The notes below the pieces were generated by a model, which searched no databases, had not been told where the DNA came from, and saw only the letters and a list, made by a program, of their open reading frames with translations. Made by a program: the position numbers and the translations under genes. This document shows, one piece after another, positions 46,048-55,759 of a stretch of DNA of 64,000 nt. Where the stretch lies: assembly GCF_000987775.1 (NCBI RefSeq), contig NZ_LAHO01000001.1, forward strand, positions 310,001 to 374,000. The letters run 5' to 3'. This DNA is from Arsukibacterium ikkense. Its GTDB lineage: Bacteria > Pseudomonadota > Gammaproteobacteria > Enterobacterales > Alteromonadaceae. Position 1 is the first letter of the stretch. Each line of letters starts with the position of its first letter.

Positions 46048-46809
46048 ATGACTGCAGAGTCGCAGATCGGGCAGCAGACGTTACCGCGCCATGTCGCCAT
46101 TATTATGGATGGCAATGGGCGCTGGGCACAACGTCAAGGGAAGCCAAGAGTATGGGGACATAAAAAGGGCGCGGAAGCGGTACGCCGGGCTGTCAGCTTT
46201 TGCCGGCAACTGGGTATTCCGTCGTTAACCTTGTTTGCGTTTAGCAGCGAGAACTGGCGGCGACCGCAAACTGAAGTAGATACCCTGATGCAGCTGTTTA
46301 TGCTGGTGCTAAAAAAAGAAGTTAAAAGCTTGCACAAGCATAACGTTAAGTTGCAAATAGTTGGCGATTTGTCAGCTTTCGATCAAAAGCTCAGGGCCAG
46401 TATTACGGCGGCTGAAACCTTGACAGCTGACAACACCGCTATGACATTAAATATTGCAGCAAATTACGGTGGCCGTTGGGATATGCTAAATGCAGCACGG
46501 CAGTTGGCGGTTAAAGTGCAAGCCAATGAGCTGACGCCTGAGGCTATCACCGAGCAGCTACTGGCAGAGCATATGCAATTGCACGACCAGCCGGAACTGG
46601 ACTTACTTATTCGTACCGGTGGCGATTTGCGGATCAGTAATTTTTTATTATGGCAGGCTGCTTATGCAGAACTGTGGTTCACTGAAACCCTGTGGCCTGA
46701 CTTTGATAAAAGTGTGTTTGCTGACGCCATAGCCGCTTTTGTGAACCGGGAACGACGTTTTGGTTGTACCGGCGAGCAAATTCAGGCGCTGTTGCACAAT
46801 AAAGGATAA
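46048..46809 (+). CDS. uppS: Undecaprenyl diphosphate synthase
   Basis: UppS makes the C55 lipid carrier used for peptidoglycan and O-antigen. The 253-residue protein has the cis-prenyltransferase motifs [24 protein letters not shown] (catalytic Asp), [13 protein letters not shown] and the C-terminal [28 protein letters not shown] chose ATG 46048; the 22 residues before it are not conserved. It is followed by cdsA after 5 bases. Confidence 0.96.
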   Translation: MTAESQIGQQTLPRHVAIIMDGNGRWAQRQGKPRVWGHKKGAEAVRRAVSFCRQLGIPSLTLFAFSSENWRRPQTEVDTLMQLFMLVLKKEVKSLHKHNVKLQIVGDLSAFDQKLRASITAAETLTADNTAMTLNIAANYGGRWDMLNAARQLAVKVQANELTPEAITEQLLAEHMQLHDQPELDLLIRTGGDLRISNFLLWQAAYAELWFTETLWPDFDKSVFADAIAAFVNRERRFGCTGEQIQALLHNKG

Positions 46810-46814
46810 CACTA

Positions 46815-47672
46815 TTGTTTAAACAACGAGTACTAACAGCTTTAGTGCTGGCTCCACTGGCTTTGCTGGCGGTGTTTTATTTACCGCTTGCTGGCTTTGC
46901 GTTGTTTGTGTCACTGGCCTTTTTACTGGGCGCCTGGGAATGGAGCGGCTTTTGCGGCCTGAACCGCAGTGCCCGTGTAGCTTATACCGCGTTAACTGCA
47001 GTGCTGCTGGCCGCACTGTATGTGCTACAACCCATAGCTTTGCAAACGCTTTTTGCTGACACCTTGACCTTTACCATGGTGCTGACCGGGGTGATATGGT
47101 GGTTACTGGCTGTGGTGCTGGTGTTAACTTATCCAAGGAGTCAGGCCTGTTGGGCTGGTCGTGACTGGCTAAAGGCGTTAATGGGCTGGTTAACCCTGGT
47201 CCCGGCCTGGAGCGCTATTGTCTATGTAAGGGGGCTGGATTATCCAGTGGCTGAATTTACCGGTGCCTGGTTAATATTTGGTTTGCTTGGCCTGGTATGG
47301 GCGGCCGATATTGGTGGTTATATTGTGGGTAAACCTTTTGGTAAACACAAATTGTTACCGAAAGTCAGCCCGGGTAAAACGCTGGAAGGGATGCTTGGTG
47401 GTATGGCATTAGTCTTACTTTTGGTAAGTGCGGTTGGTTTCTGGAAAGATTGGCCAGCACAAATCGCCTATTGGTATCTGGCCGCTGTAATATTAACCGC
47501 GTTATCGGTGTTTGGTGATTTAACCGAGAGTATGTTTAAGCGTGCCGCGGGTAAGAAAGATAGCGGTGCTTTTTTACCTGGTCACGGTGGTATTCTGGAT
47601 CGGATAGACAGTCTGACGGCGACGGCGCCGCTGTATGCCTTATTGCTGGCATTGTTTGGTGGTTTTAGTTGA
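46815..47672 (+). CDS. cdsA: Phosphatidate cytidylyltransferase
   Basis: CdsA makes CDP-diacylglycerol, the precursor of all phospholipids, in the inner membrane. The 285-residue protein has several transmembrane helices and the C-terminal signature KDSGAFLPGHGGILDRIDSLTATAP. The start is TTG 46815, with AGGA 9 bases upstream; no in-frame ATG fits the family N-terminus. The end overlaps dxr by one base (TGATG). Confidence 0.95.
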   Translation: MFKQRVLTALVLAPLALLAVFYLPLAGFALFVSLAFLLGAWEWSGFCGLNRSARVAYTALTAVLLAALYVLQPIALQTLFADTLTFTMVLTGVIWWLLAVVLVLTYPRSQACWAGRDWLKALMGWLTLVPAWSAIVYVRGLDYPVAEFTGAWLIFGLLGLVWAADIGGYIVGKPFGKHKLLPKVSPGKTLEGMLGGMALVLLLVSAVGFWKDWPAQIAYWYLAAVILTALSVFGDLTESMFKRAAGKKDSGAFLPGHGGILDRIDSLTATAPLYALLLALFGGFS

Positions 47673-48865
47673 TGCGACAAGTGGTCATTCTGGGCGCAAC
47701 GGGCTCTATCGGTTGCAGCACCTTGTCGGTGCTGGCGATGCATCCGGAAAAGTTTAAAGTACTGGCGTTAACGGCGGCAACGCAGACCTGCAAATTGCTG
47801 GCGCAATGTCTTGAGTTTCAACCGCGCTATGCTGCGATGTTGTGTCCCAGGGCAGCTGCCGAGTTAAAGACGGCGTTGCAAAGCCAGGGCAGTGCAACGC
47901 AAGTGCTGGCAGGGCCTGTTGCATTAAGTGAGTTAGCCTCCCATCCTGATGCGGACATTGTGATGGCAGCCATTGTTGGTGCCGCTGGCTTATTACCGAC
48001 TCTGGCTGCGGTGGAGCAGGGTAAAACGGTACTGCTGGCCAATAAAGAAGCCTTGGTGATGTCGGGCGAGCTGTTTATGAATAAGGTGCAGCGCCATGGC
48101 GCCACCTTATTGCCGATAGACAGCGAACACAACGCTATTTTTCAATGTTTACCCGTGGCATTTCAACAGGCAAAACAGCGCCCGGCACTGGCCGAAATGG
48201 GTATTGCGAAGCTGTTGTTAACCGGTAGTGGCGGGCCCTTTTTAACGCGCGATATTAGCAGTCTGCATGCGGTCACTGTAGCGGAAGCCGTCGCCCATCC
48301 AAACTGGAGCATGGGGCAGAAAATTTCGGTAGACAGCGCTACCATGATGAATAAAGGCCTGGAGTTTATTGAAGCGCGCTGGTTATTTAATTGTGCTCCG
48401 GCTGACATTGAAGTGCTGATTCATCCGCAAAGTATTATTCACTCTATGGTGCAATATACTGATGGTTCGGTGCTGGCTCAGTTAGGGCAACCCGATATGC
48501 GCACACCCATTGCCCATGCATTGGCTTTTCCGCAGCGGATTGCCAGCCCGGTACCACCGCTTAATTTCAGCCAGTTAGCCGATTTTAGTTTTAGCCAGCC
48601 CGAGCCAGCACGCTATCCAAACCTGTATCTGGCGATTGCCGCCTGTGCGGCGGGACAAGGCGCGACCACAGCGTTAAATGCCGCCAATGAAGTCGCGGTA
48701 GCGGCATTTATCAGTAAGCAAATCCGCTTTACTGATATCGCCCGCTTAAATGAAAAATGTCTGGAACATTTCGTTAACTATGCTGCCTGCTCGCTGGATG
48801 ATATAGTAGCGCTCGATTTGGAAGCCCGCGCCTTCGCGCAGCAGCTGGTAAGGACCTTAAATTGA
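47672..48865 (+). CDS. dxr: 1-deoxy-D-xylulose 5-phosphate reductoisomerase
   Basis: Dxr converts DXP to methylerythritol 4-phosphate in the MEP isoprenoid pathway and is the target of fosmidomycin. The 397-residue protein has the NADPH loop VVILGATGSIGCSTLSVL, the metal/substrate region LLPIDSEHNAIFQCL, LTGSGGPF and VDSATMMNKGLEFIEARWLF. It supplies the pathway that IspE (at 2.9 kb) continues and UppS uses. Both ends overlap neighbours by one base. Confidence 0.97.
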   Translation: MRQVVILGATGSIGCSTLSVLAMHPEKFKVLALTAATQTCKLLAQCLEFQPRYAAMLCPRAAAELKTALQSQGSATQVLAGPVALSELASHPDADIVMAAIVGAAGLLPTLAAVEQGKTVLLANKEALVMSGELFMNKVQRHGATLLPIDSEHNAIFQCLPVAFQQAKQRPALAEMGIAKLLLTGSGGPFLTRDISSLHAVTVAEAVAHPNWSMGQKISVDSATMMNKGLEFIEARWLFNCAPADIEVLIHPQSIIHSMVQYTDGSVLAQLGQPDMRTPIAHALAFPQRIASPVPPLNFSQLADFSFSQPEPARYPNLYLAIAACAAGQGATTALNAANEVAVAAFISKQIRFTDIARLNEKCLEHFVNYAACSLDDIVALDLEARAFAQQLVRTLN

Positions 48866-50220
48866 TGTCGGTTTTTCTGTGGAATGCCTTTACCTTTGTG
48901 ATTGCCCTGGGGTTATTGGTTACCGTGCATGAGTTTGGTCATTTCTGGGTTGCCCGCAAAAACGGTGTGCTGGTAAAGCGGTTTTCCATCGGCTTTGGCA
49001 AGGCACTGTTTAGCTGGCGAGATCGCCAGGGTACTGAATTTGTTATCGCTGCTATTCCACTGGGTGGCTATGTACGGATGCTGGATGAGCGCATCGATCC
49101 GGTGCTGCCGCAGTTTGCTGATCTGGCGTTTAACCATAAAACCGTCTGGCAGCGCATGGCGATTATTGCAGCGGGTCCTGCTGCCAATTTTATCTTCGCT
49201 ATTTTTATTCTATGGCTGATGTATTTAATTGGGGTGCCGGAAGCCAAACCGGTGATTGCGTCAGTACAGCCGCAATCAATAGTGGCAGACGCCGGCGTGC
49301 GTGCCAATGAGCAAATTGTTACGGTGAATGGTCGTACCGCCAGAGACCTGCGCAGTACCAATTTACTGCTGGTTGAACAACTTGGCCGTTCACAGCTGAC
49401 ACTGGGCTTGCTGGCGACAGATTCAGGCCAGCAACGCGAAGTGCAACTGAATGTGGCAGACTGGCAATTTGACCCTGAGCGGCAAACGGTATTTGCCAGT
49501 TTAGGCATTGAGCTACAACAACCCAGAGCAACCACTGAGTTGGCTCTGGTGGTGCCAGAGTCGGCAGCGGCCAGAGCCGGCTTGCAGGTTGGCGATGTAA
49601 TCAGGCAGATTGATGGTGAGCCAGTTAACGACTGGCCAACCCTGGAGCGGTTAATCCAGCAAAATGCGGAGCAAAACCTGCAACTGGAAATCAGCCGGGC
49701 AGGCCAGAGCATGCGCCTGGTTGCAAGGCCTGAGTTAGTTACCAGAGACGATGGCTTTAGCCAGGGCATGCTCGGCATTCACCCCGTGGTGACACCGTGG
49801 CCAGAGGGGATTCTGTATACCCAGCGCTATGGCGTCATTGGCGCGATAGGAGAAGGGGTAAGCCAAACCTGGCAGCTCACCCGTTTAAGTTTTGCCATGG
49901 TTGCAAAACTGCTTACGGGTGATGTGTCGGTGAAGCATTTAAGTGGGCCCATATCGATTGCCCAGGGCGCGGGTGATACCGCCAGTATGGGATTGATTGC
50001 CTTTTTGGCGTTTCTGGCGCTGATTAGCGTCAATCTTGCGGTAATTAATTTATTGCCACTGCCTATTCTGGATGGTGGGCATTTAATGTATCTTGTGGTG
50101 GAACTAATACGCGGTAAACCTGTCTCTGAAAAGGCGCAGGAAATAGGTTTTCGCTTTGGAGCTTTAGTCCTGCTGATGTTAATGGGAATTGCGCTGCTCA
50201 ACGATATTTCTCGTTTGTAA
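48865..50220 (+). CDS. rseP: Site-2 intramembrane zinc protease RseP
   Basis: RseP cuts the anti-sigma factor RseA in the inner membrane during the sigma-E envelope-stress response and clears signal peptides. The 451-residue protein has the zinc motif H22-E-F-G-H26 in the first helix. Two periplasmic PDZ domains follow (around VPESAAARAGLQVGDVI), and the C-terminal NLLPLPILDGGHLMY includes the LDG motif. It starts on the last base of the dxr stop and precedes bamA. Confidence 0.96.
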   Translation: MSVFLWNAFTFVIALGLLVTVHEFGHFWVARKNGVLVKRFSIGFGKALFSWRDRQGTEFVIAAIPLGGYVRMLDERIDPVLPQFADLAFNHKTVWQRMAIIAAGPAANFIFAIFILWLMYLIGVPEAKPVIASVQPQSIVADAGVRANEQIVTVNGRTARDLRSTNLLLVEQLGRSQLTLGLLATDSGQQREVQLNVADWQFDPERQTVFASLGIELQQPRATTELALVVPESAAARAGLQVGDVIRQIDGEPVNDWPTLERLIQQNAEQNLQLEISRAGQSMRLVARPELVTRDDGFSQGMLGIHPVVTPWPEGILYTQRYGVIGAIGEGVSQTWQLTRLSFAMVAKLLTGDVSVKHLSGPISIAQGAGDTASMGLIAFLAFLALISVNLAVINLLPLPILDGGHLMYLVVELIRGKPVSEKAQEIGFRFGALVLLMLMGIALLNDISRL

Positions 50221-50246
50221 TAAACTAATCATAAGTAGTTCAAATA

Positions 50247-52751
50247 ATGACAATTAAACGATTAGTAGCTGCGATGTTACTTGCCACTGGTAGTAACTCG
50301 GTGCTCGCTGAAGAATCATTTACCGTTCAGGACATTCAGGTTGAAGGCTTGCAGCGCGTTGCGCTCGGTGCCGCCCTGAATAACCTGCCGTTCACTATTG
50401 GTGACACTGTTACTGAATACAGCTTGTCTCGTAGTATCAAAACTTTATATGGTGCTGGCCATTTTGACGATATCAGAGTGTTTCGTGACGGTAATACCGT
50501 TATTTATCGTTTAAAAGAACGGCCAACCATTAGCAAAATTGAATTTGATGGTAACAAAGACATTAAAGAAGAGCAGCTGAACGAGAGCCTGGCAGGCAAT
50601 CGGGTGCAGGTGGGTGAACCTTTAGATAAAACCATTCTGAAAAGCATCGAAAATGGCTTAACCGAGTTTTATCATGGTGTCGGTAAGTACCAGGCTAAAG
50701 TTGAGGCCAAGGTTACCTATTTACCGCGTAACCGGGTTAATTTAAAGCTGGAGTTTGATGAAGGCGATGCGGCATCGGTTCGGCAGATTAATATTGTTGG
50801 CAATAGCATATTTTCTAATGATGAGCTGCTAAACCAGATTGAATCGAAACAGGATTTACCCTGGTGGCGTTTTTTATCGTCAGATCGCTATCAGAAACAA
50901 ACATTGCAGGGCGATTTCGAAACCATCAACAGCTATTACCTTGACCGTGGTTACCTGCGTTTTAATATCGACTCATCGCAAGTATCCGTGAGCCCGGATA
51001 AAACGGCGGTTTATGTTACGCTTAATGTGACGGAAGGCGAGCAATACAATATTCGTGACGTCAGTTTTGTTGGCGATTTAGTTGGCCAGGATGCGATTAT
51101 TCAGGCGATTTTACCGCTGCAACAAGGGCAGTTGTATAACGGCGCTTTGGTCACTTATACCGAAGAGAGCATTGCCCGCTTGTTAGCCCGTTTTGGCTAT
51201 GCGAACTCCAAGATCCGGACTATTCCGAAAATTGATGAAGAGACGAAAGAAGTCGATTTAACCATCAGCGTTGATCCGGGCAAACGGGTTTATGTGCGGC
51301 GGATTGATGTCAAAGGTAACAGCAATACCAAGGATGAGGTAATCCGCCGTGAGCTGCGGCAAATGGAGGGGGCCTGGTTATCCAATGATTATCTGGAACT
51401 ATCGAAAAATCGGGTGCAACGCTTACCTTATATTGAAAGTATTAAATACGAAACCATTCCGGTAACGGGCAGTGATGATCAGGTGGATGTGCTGTTCAGT
51501 ATGAAAGAGCAACCATCAGGTAGTTTTAATGCCGGCATTTCTTATGGTAGCTATCAGGGGTTGTCGTTCGAAGTGGGCGTGCAGCAAGCTAATTTCTTTG
51601 GAACGGGCAACAGCGCTGGTATCAGTTTGAGTACTAACCAGTTCCAGAAAAGTATTAATCTGAGCTACACCGACCCGTATTTTACGCTGGATGGTGTGAG
51701 TTTAGGCGGCCAGCTGTTCTACTCTGATATCGATTACAGCCGTGCCTCGTCTAACCTGGAAGCTTACAATCAGCGGCGGTATGGTTTTGGTGCCAATGTC
51801 GGTTATCCGATAAATGAATTTAACCGCTTAAATTTTGGTGCTAATTACGTTGTTAATAAAATCAACTCTATTCAGGAATATGATCAGCTGCGCCATTTCA
51901 GAGCGGTATTACTGGATGCACAGAACCCTGATGGTGGTTATAATTTTACCAACTATGAACTGAGTACCGGCTGGACGCACAGCACCTTAAACCGTGGTTT
52001 ATTCCCCACGGCAGGCCGCATGGTTAATCTGGTGCTAAGAGCCACTACACCTAATTCTGACTTACAGTATTATAAAGTGCAGTTTGAAGCGCAGAATTAT
52101 ATCCCGCTGAGCAATGACCATCAGTGGTCGTTCCGCAGTAAGCTGGAGCTGGGGTATGGTAATGGTTATGGTAATAAAAATGGCTACGATTATACCTTAC
52201 CCTTTACTGAGAACTTCTACGCCGGGGGCGCTAATTTACGCGGTTTTGAAAATCGGATCGTTGGTCCGCATGCTATCTTCCGTTACGCAGATGTGGTGCC
52301 GGGCATTCCAGATCCGATAACCGGTGGCATTAGTTTCCCGCAAGACCCAAGCGGTGACAGTTATCAGGTATCGGCGCGTTCAATCGGTGGTAATGCCTTG
52401 GCTATCATGACATTAGAGCTGATTACCCCGACACCGTTTATTAGTGACGAAAATCGCAATTCAGTGCGCACCAGTTTGTTTATTGACGCGGGTAACGTTT
52501 GGGATACTGAGTTTGATATTAATCGCTACGCTAACCTGGTCCAGGATCGGTCAAATAGTGGTGGCCAAAGGCAGCGTCAGCCATTTTTGATTGATTATGC
52601 CGACCCTGGTTTGATTCGGGCATCAGCTGGTGTATCTTTACAGTGGATTTCACCAATGGGCCCGTTGACATTCAGTCTTGCTAAGATTATTAAAAAGCAG
52701 GAAGGTGATTTGCAGGAAAACTTCAGTTTTAATATTGGTACAACATTTTAA
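50247..52751 (+). CDS. bamA: Outer-membrane protein assembly factor BamA
   Basis: BamA is the core of the BAM complex that folds beta-barrel proteins into the outer membrane. The 834-residue protein has a signal peptide ending in VLAEE and five POTRA domains up to about residue 430. A 16-strand barrel follows, with GGANLRGFENRIVG (the conserved RGF loop motif) and a final Phe (IGTTF). It lies between rseP and skp, all envelope-folding genes. Confidence 0.97.
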   Translation: MTIKRLVAAMLLATGSNSVLAEESFTVQDIQVEGLQRVALGAALNNLPFTIGDTVTEYSLSRSIKTLYGAGHFDDIRVFRDGNTVIYRLKERPTISKIEFDGNKDIKEEQLNESLAGNRVQVGEPLDKTILKSIENGLTEFYHGVGKYQAKVEAKVTYLPRNRVNLKLEFDEGDAASVRQINIVGNSIFSNDELLNQIESKQDLPWWRFLSSDRYQKQTLQGDFETINSYYLDRGYLRFNIDSSQVSVSPDKTAVYVTLNVTEGEQYNIRDVSFVGDLVGQDAIIQAILPLQQGQLYNGALVTYTEESIARLLARFGYANSKIRTIPKIDEETKEVDLTISVDPGKRVYVRRIDVKGNSNTKDEVIRRELRQMEGAWLSNDYLELSKNRVQRLPYIESIKYETIPVTGSDDQVDVLFSMKEQPSGSFNAGISYGSYQGLSFEVGVQQANFFGTGNSAGISLSTNQFQKSINLSYTDPYFTLDGVSLGGQLFYSDIDYSRASSNLEAYNQRRYGFGANVGYPINEFNRLNFGANYVVNKINSIQEYDQLRHFRAVLLDAQNPDGGYNFTNYELSTGWTHSTLNRGLFPTAGRMVNLVLRATTPNSDLQYYKVQFEAQNYIPLSNDHQWSFRSKLELGYGNGYGNKNGYDYTLPFTENFYAGGANLRGFENRIVGPHAIFRYADVVPGIPDPITGGISFPQDPSGDSYQVSARSIGGNALAIMTLELITPTPFISDENRNSVRTSLFIDAGNVWDTEFDINRYANLVQDRSNSGGQRQRQPFLIDYADPGLIRASAGVSLQWISPMGPLTFSLAKIIKKQEGDLQENFSFNIGTTF

Positions 52752-52767
52752 TAAAGGTATAGGGAAA

Positions 52768-53289
52768 ATGATGTTTAAAAATTCAATGGGTAAGACCGTA
52801 TTAGTTTTAGTTGCAGCCTTCGTTATGGCAGGCACAGCAGTGGCAAAAGAAATGAAAATTGCTTTTGTGGATGTGCAGGCTGTTGCAGCACAAATTCCCC
52901 AGTCGGCTACCATTCAGGAGAATATCCGTACTGAATTCGCGGCTAAAATCGATGCTGTGACTAAGTTAGAGCAAGATATTAATTTTAATATCGAAAAATT
53001 ACGTCGCGATGGCCCGACCATGAGCGAGAAGCAACAACAAGAGCTTGCTGAAAAAGTCCAGCAACAACGTCAGCAATACGACGCTACCGCCCGGCCATTG
53101 GATGAGCAAATCCGTGCCCGTCAGAATGAAGAGCGTAATAAAATTTTAGCAATGATCAAAACTGCAATTGATGTTGTTGCTGAACGCGAAAAATTTGATG
53201 TCGTGCTTAATGCCGGTGCGGCAGTATATGCTAAGCCGGAATACGATATTTCAGATAAAGTAGCGGCACAGGTTAGTAAAGCGAAGTAA
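52768..53289 (+). CDS. skp: Periplasmic chaperone Skp (OmpH)
   Basis: Skp holds unfolded outer-membrane proteins in the periplasm and hands them to BamA. The 173-residue protein has a signal peptide ending in GTAVA, then KEMKIAFVDVQAVAAQ. A long helical tentacle rich in Q, E and K and a C-terminal VLNAGAAVYAKPEYDISDKVAAQV complete it. Two adjacent ATGs (52768 and 52771) are possible starts; the AGGG at 52761-52764 favours the second. It lies between bamA and lpxD. Confidence 0.94.
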   Translation: MMFKNSMGKTVLVLVAAFVMAGTAVAKEMKIAFVDVQAVAAQIPQSATIQENIRTEFAAKIDAVTKLEQDINFNIEKLRRDGPTMSEKQQQELAEKVQQQRQQYDATARPLDEQIRARQNEERNKILAMIKTAIDVVAEREKFDVVLNAGAAVYAKPEYDISDKVAAQVSKAK

Positions 53290-53293
53290 ACGA

Positions 53294-54349
53294 GTGACTT
53301 TACTCTCTGAACTTGCTGCGTTAGTAAACGCAACGCTGATAGGAGACGCCGCTTGCGGCGTTTCTGTCGTTGCAACGCTGGAGCATGCTACTCCGGGGGC
53401 GATCAGCTTTCTGGCTAATAGTAAATACCGTAAGTTTCTCAGCCAAACTCAGGCCAGTGCGGTGTTAGTTAAGGCTGATGATGTACCCTTTGTTGCGCCA
53501 GGTGTGACATCGCTGGTAGTCGCTGATCCTTATGTAGCTTTTGCATTAGTTGCCCAGTTTCTCGACAGCACGCCCGCTGTCGCCACGGCTATTGCGCCCT
53601 CTGCTATAATTGACCCGAGTGCAGTGCTGGGTAAAGGCTGTGCTGTAGGTCCAAATGTGGTGATCGCTGCCAACGCAGTGCTGGGTGATAATGTTCAGCT
53701 TGGCGCAGGCACAGTGGTTGGGCAGGGTGCGAGAATTGGCGACGGTAGCCGGCTTTGGGCAAACGTCACCTTGTACCACAAGGTGGTCATAGGCAAAGAT
53801 TGTTTGATTCACAGCGGTGCAGTTATTGGTTCAGACGGGTTTGGCTTTGCAAATAAAGCTGGAACCTGGCTGAAAATACCACAAACCGGTACTGTGTTAA
53901 TTGGTGATAATTGTGAAATTGGTGCCAATACCACCATAGATCGCGGCGCCATTGACGATACGGTGATTGGTAACAACGTTATTATCGATAATTTGTGTCA
54001 GATTGCCCACAATGTGCAAATTGGCGACCATACAGCGATGGCGGGCTCGGCCAGCGTAGCCGGAAGCACCCGGGTTGGGCGCTACTGTGTTATTGGTGGT
54101 GGTGTGGGTGTCAATGGCCATATTGAAATAGCCGACGGCGTACAAATTACCGGCATGTCGATGGTAACCCGCTCGCTAACCGAAAAAGGCGTATACTCGT
54201 CAGGTATTCCTGCTGCAACCAACGCTGAGTGGCGACGCAACACTGCCCGCTTGCGGCAAGTAGAGCAGCTTTTTGCGCGGGTTAAGCAGCTGGAGCAACA
54301 ATTACTGCAGTTAAGCAATGATGGACAAGCGCCGTCTACAGAGGATTAA
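53294..54349 (+). CDS. lpxD: UDP-3-O-acylglucosamine N-acyltransferase
   Basis: LpxD adds the second (N-linked) hydroxyacyl chain in lipid A synthesis. The 351-residue protein has an N-terminal uridine-binding domain ([18 protein letters not shown]), a left-handed beta-helix with many hexapeptide repeats and a catalytic His region ([19 protein letters not shown]). A C-terminal helix closes it. The start is GTG 53294, 5 bases after skp. It overlaps no gene and is 2 bases before fabZ. Confidence 0.96.
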   Translation: MTLLSELAALVNATLIGDAACGVSVVATLEHATPGAISFLANSKYRKFLSQTQASAVLVKADDVPFVAPGVTSLVVADPYVAFALVAQFLDSTPAVATAIAPSAIIDPSAVLGKGCAVGPNVVIAANAVLGDNVQLGAGTVVGQGARIGDGSRLWANVTLYHKVVIGKDCLIHSGAVIGSDGFGFANKAGTWLKIPQTGTVLIGDNCEIGANTTIDRGAIDDTVIGNNVIIDNLCQIAHNVQIGDHTAMAGSASVAGSTRVGRYCVIGGGVGVNGHIEIADGVQITGMSMVTRSLTEKGVYSSGIPAATNAEWRRNTARLRQVEQLFARVKQLEQQLLQLSNDGQAPSTED

Positions 54350-54351
54350 TT

Positions 54352-54804
54352 TTGACTAATCAACTTAATAGCCTGCAAGTGCAGGAAATTATGGCGTTAT
54401 TACCGCATCGCTATCCATTTTTGTTAATAGATAAAGTGCTGGATTACACCCCCGGGGTGTCGTTAACGGCGTTAAAGAACGTTACCATAAACGAGCCTAT
54501 TTTTACCGGCCATTTTCCAGGTATGCCAATTTTCCCCGGCGTGCTTATTCTGGAAGCATTGGCTCAGGCGACCGGTATTCTGGGGTTTAAAACGGTAACA
54601 GAACGCTCTGAAAATGAGCTGTACTTATTCGCTGCCATTGATGATGCCCGCTTTAAAAAGCCGGTAGTACCAGGTGATACCATGATCCTGGAAGTAAAGT
54701 TTTTAAAAGAGCGCCGTAATATGTGGAAATTTTACGGTGAGGCCAAAGTGGATGGCATTATTGTGTGCTCGGCTGAATTAATGTGTGCCAGAAGAGAGTT
54801 ATAA
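54352..54804 (+). CDS. fabZ: 3-hydroxyacyl-ACP dehydratase FabZ
   Basis: FabZ dehydrates 3-hydroxyacyl-ACP in fatty-acid elongation, competing with LpxA and LpxD for the same substrate. The 150-residue hot-dog protein has [17 protein letters not shown], the catalytic His in [27 protein letters not shown] (His and Glu) and KPVVPGDTM. The start is TTG 54352, with GAGG upstream; E. coli fabZ also has a TTG start as I recall. The stop lies 1 base before the lpxA start. Confidence 0.96.
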   Translation: MTNQLNSLQVQEIMALLPHRYPFLLIDKVLDYTPGVSLTALKNVTINEPIFTGHFPGMPIFPGVLILEALAQATGILGFKTVTERSENELYLFAAIDDARFKKPVVPGDTMILEVKFLKERRNMWKFYGEAKVDGIIVCSAELMCARREL

Positions 54805-54805
54805 C

Positions 54806-55576
54806 GTGATCCATCCATCTGCAGTAATAGAGAGCAGCGCTCAGCTTGGCCAGAATGTCAGCATTGGCCCTTTTAGTTATATTGGCCATAATGTCGTACT
54901 TGGCGATGACTGTGTGGTTGAGCCTAATGTCGTGATTAAAGGTCCGGCGACGATAGGTAAAGGTAACCATTTCTTTCAGTTCTGCAGTATCGGCGAAGCC
55001 TGTCAGGACAAAAAGTATCAGGGCGAAGCAACACAACTGATTATTGGTGACAACAACGTGTTCCGGGAAGGGTGTTCGGTGCATCGCGGCACCATCCAGG
55101 ATCAGGGGAAAACCATTATTGGTAGCCATAACCTGTTTATGAATACCACCCATATTGCGCACGATTGTGTGATTGGCAGTCATACCATTTTTGCCAGCGG
55201 TGCCCAGGCAGCAGGCCATGTTCATGTTGGTGACTGGGCTATTCTGGGGGGCATGACCGGCGTACACCAATTTGTGCATATTGGGGCACACAGCTTTTGT
55301 GGTGGTGGTTCTATTGTGCTTAAAGATGTGCCACCTTACGTGATGGTGCATGGTGCGCCTTGTGTGCCTGCTGGTATTAATGTTGAAGGCTTAAAACGTC
55401 GCGGTTTTAGCAGTGACGCACTGCTGGAAATTCGCCGCGCTTATAAAGAGGTATACCGTAAAGGCCATACTGTGGCTGAGGCGTTAGCTGCGCTTGAACA
55501 AAAAGCAGCACAATACCCGGAGTTAAAAGCTTTTACCGATTTTATTGCCGGCGCCAGCCGGGGTATTGTCCGGTAA
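54806..55576 (+). CDS. lpxA: UDP-N-acetylglucosamine O-acyltransferase
   Basis: LpxA performs the first step of lipid A synthesis, moving hydroxyacyl from ACP to UDP-GlcNAc. The 256-residue protein is a left-handed beta-helix of hexapeptide repeats, with the catalytic His in THIAHDCVIGSH. A C-terminal helical domain reads NVEGLKRRGFSSDALLEIRRAYK. I chose GTG 54806 because it gives MIHPSAVIESSAQLG. AGAGAG lies 8-9 bases upstream. Confidence 0.95.
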   Translation: MIHPSAVIESSAQLGQNVSIGPFSYIGHNVVLGDDCVVEPNVVIKGPATIGKGNHFFQFCSIGEACQDKKYQGEATQLIIGDNNVFREGCSVHRGTIQDQGKTIIGSHNLFMNTTHIAHDCVIGSHTIFASGAQAAGHVHVGDWAILGGMTGVHQFVHIGAHSFCGGGSIVLKDVPPYVMVHGAPCVPAGINVEGLKRRGFSSDALLEIRRAYKEVYRKGHTVAEALAALEQKAAQYPELKAFTDFIAGASRGIVR

Positions 55577-55621
55577 TAGTGATTTTTTGCTAACAGCGAC
55601 ATTAAAGCACCATCACAAATG

Positions 55622-55643
55622 GGAGCCTGCGGGCTCCTTTTTT
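55622..55643 (+). terminator. Terminator between lpxA and lpxB
   Basis: GGAGCC / GGCTCC with a 4-base loop is followed by TTTTTT. It lies 46 bases after lpxA and separates it from lpxB, which are fused by overlap in E. coli. Confidence 0.85.
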
Positions 55644-55759
55644 ATTGAGCCGCGTTGCGATCCCCGTACTAAATATCAACAACAGGCATTTGAACCGGTT
55701 AAAGGCTTGAATTATGTCTTATGCCCTGTGATAGAATCAGAAAATTATAACAACCGACC

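Noticed and set aside
49068..49778. A 236-codon frame antisense to rseP
   Set aside because: It is fully inside rseP, lacks a ribosome site, and has serine/cysteine-rich shadow composition.
54758..55351. A 197-codon frame antisense to fabZ and lpxA
   Set aside because: It mirrors the hexapeptide-repeat codons of lpxA and has no ribosome site; it is a shadow.
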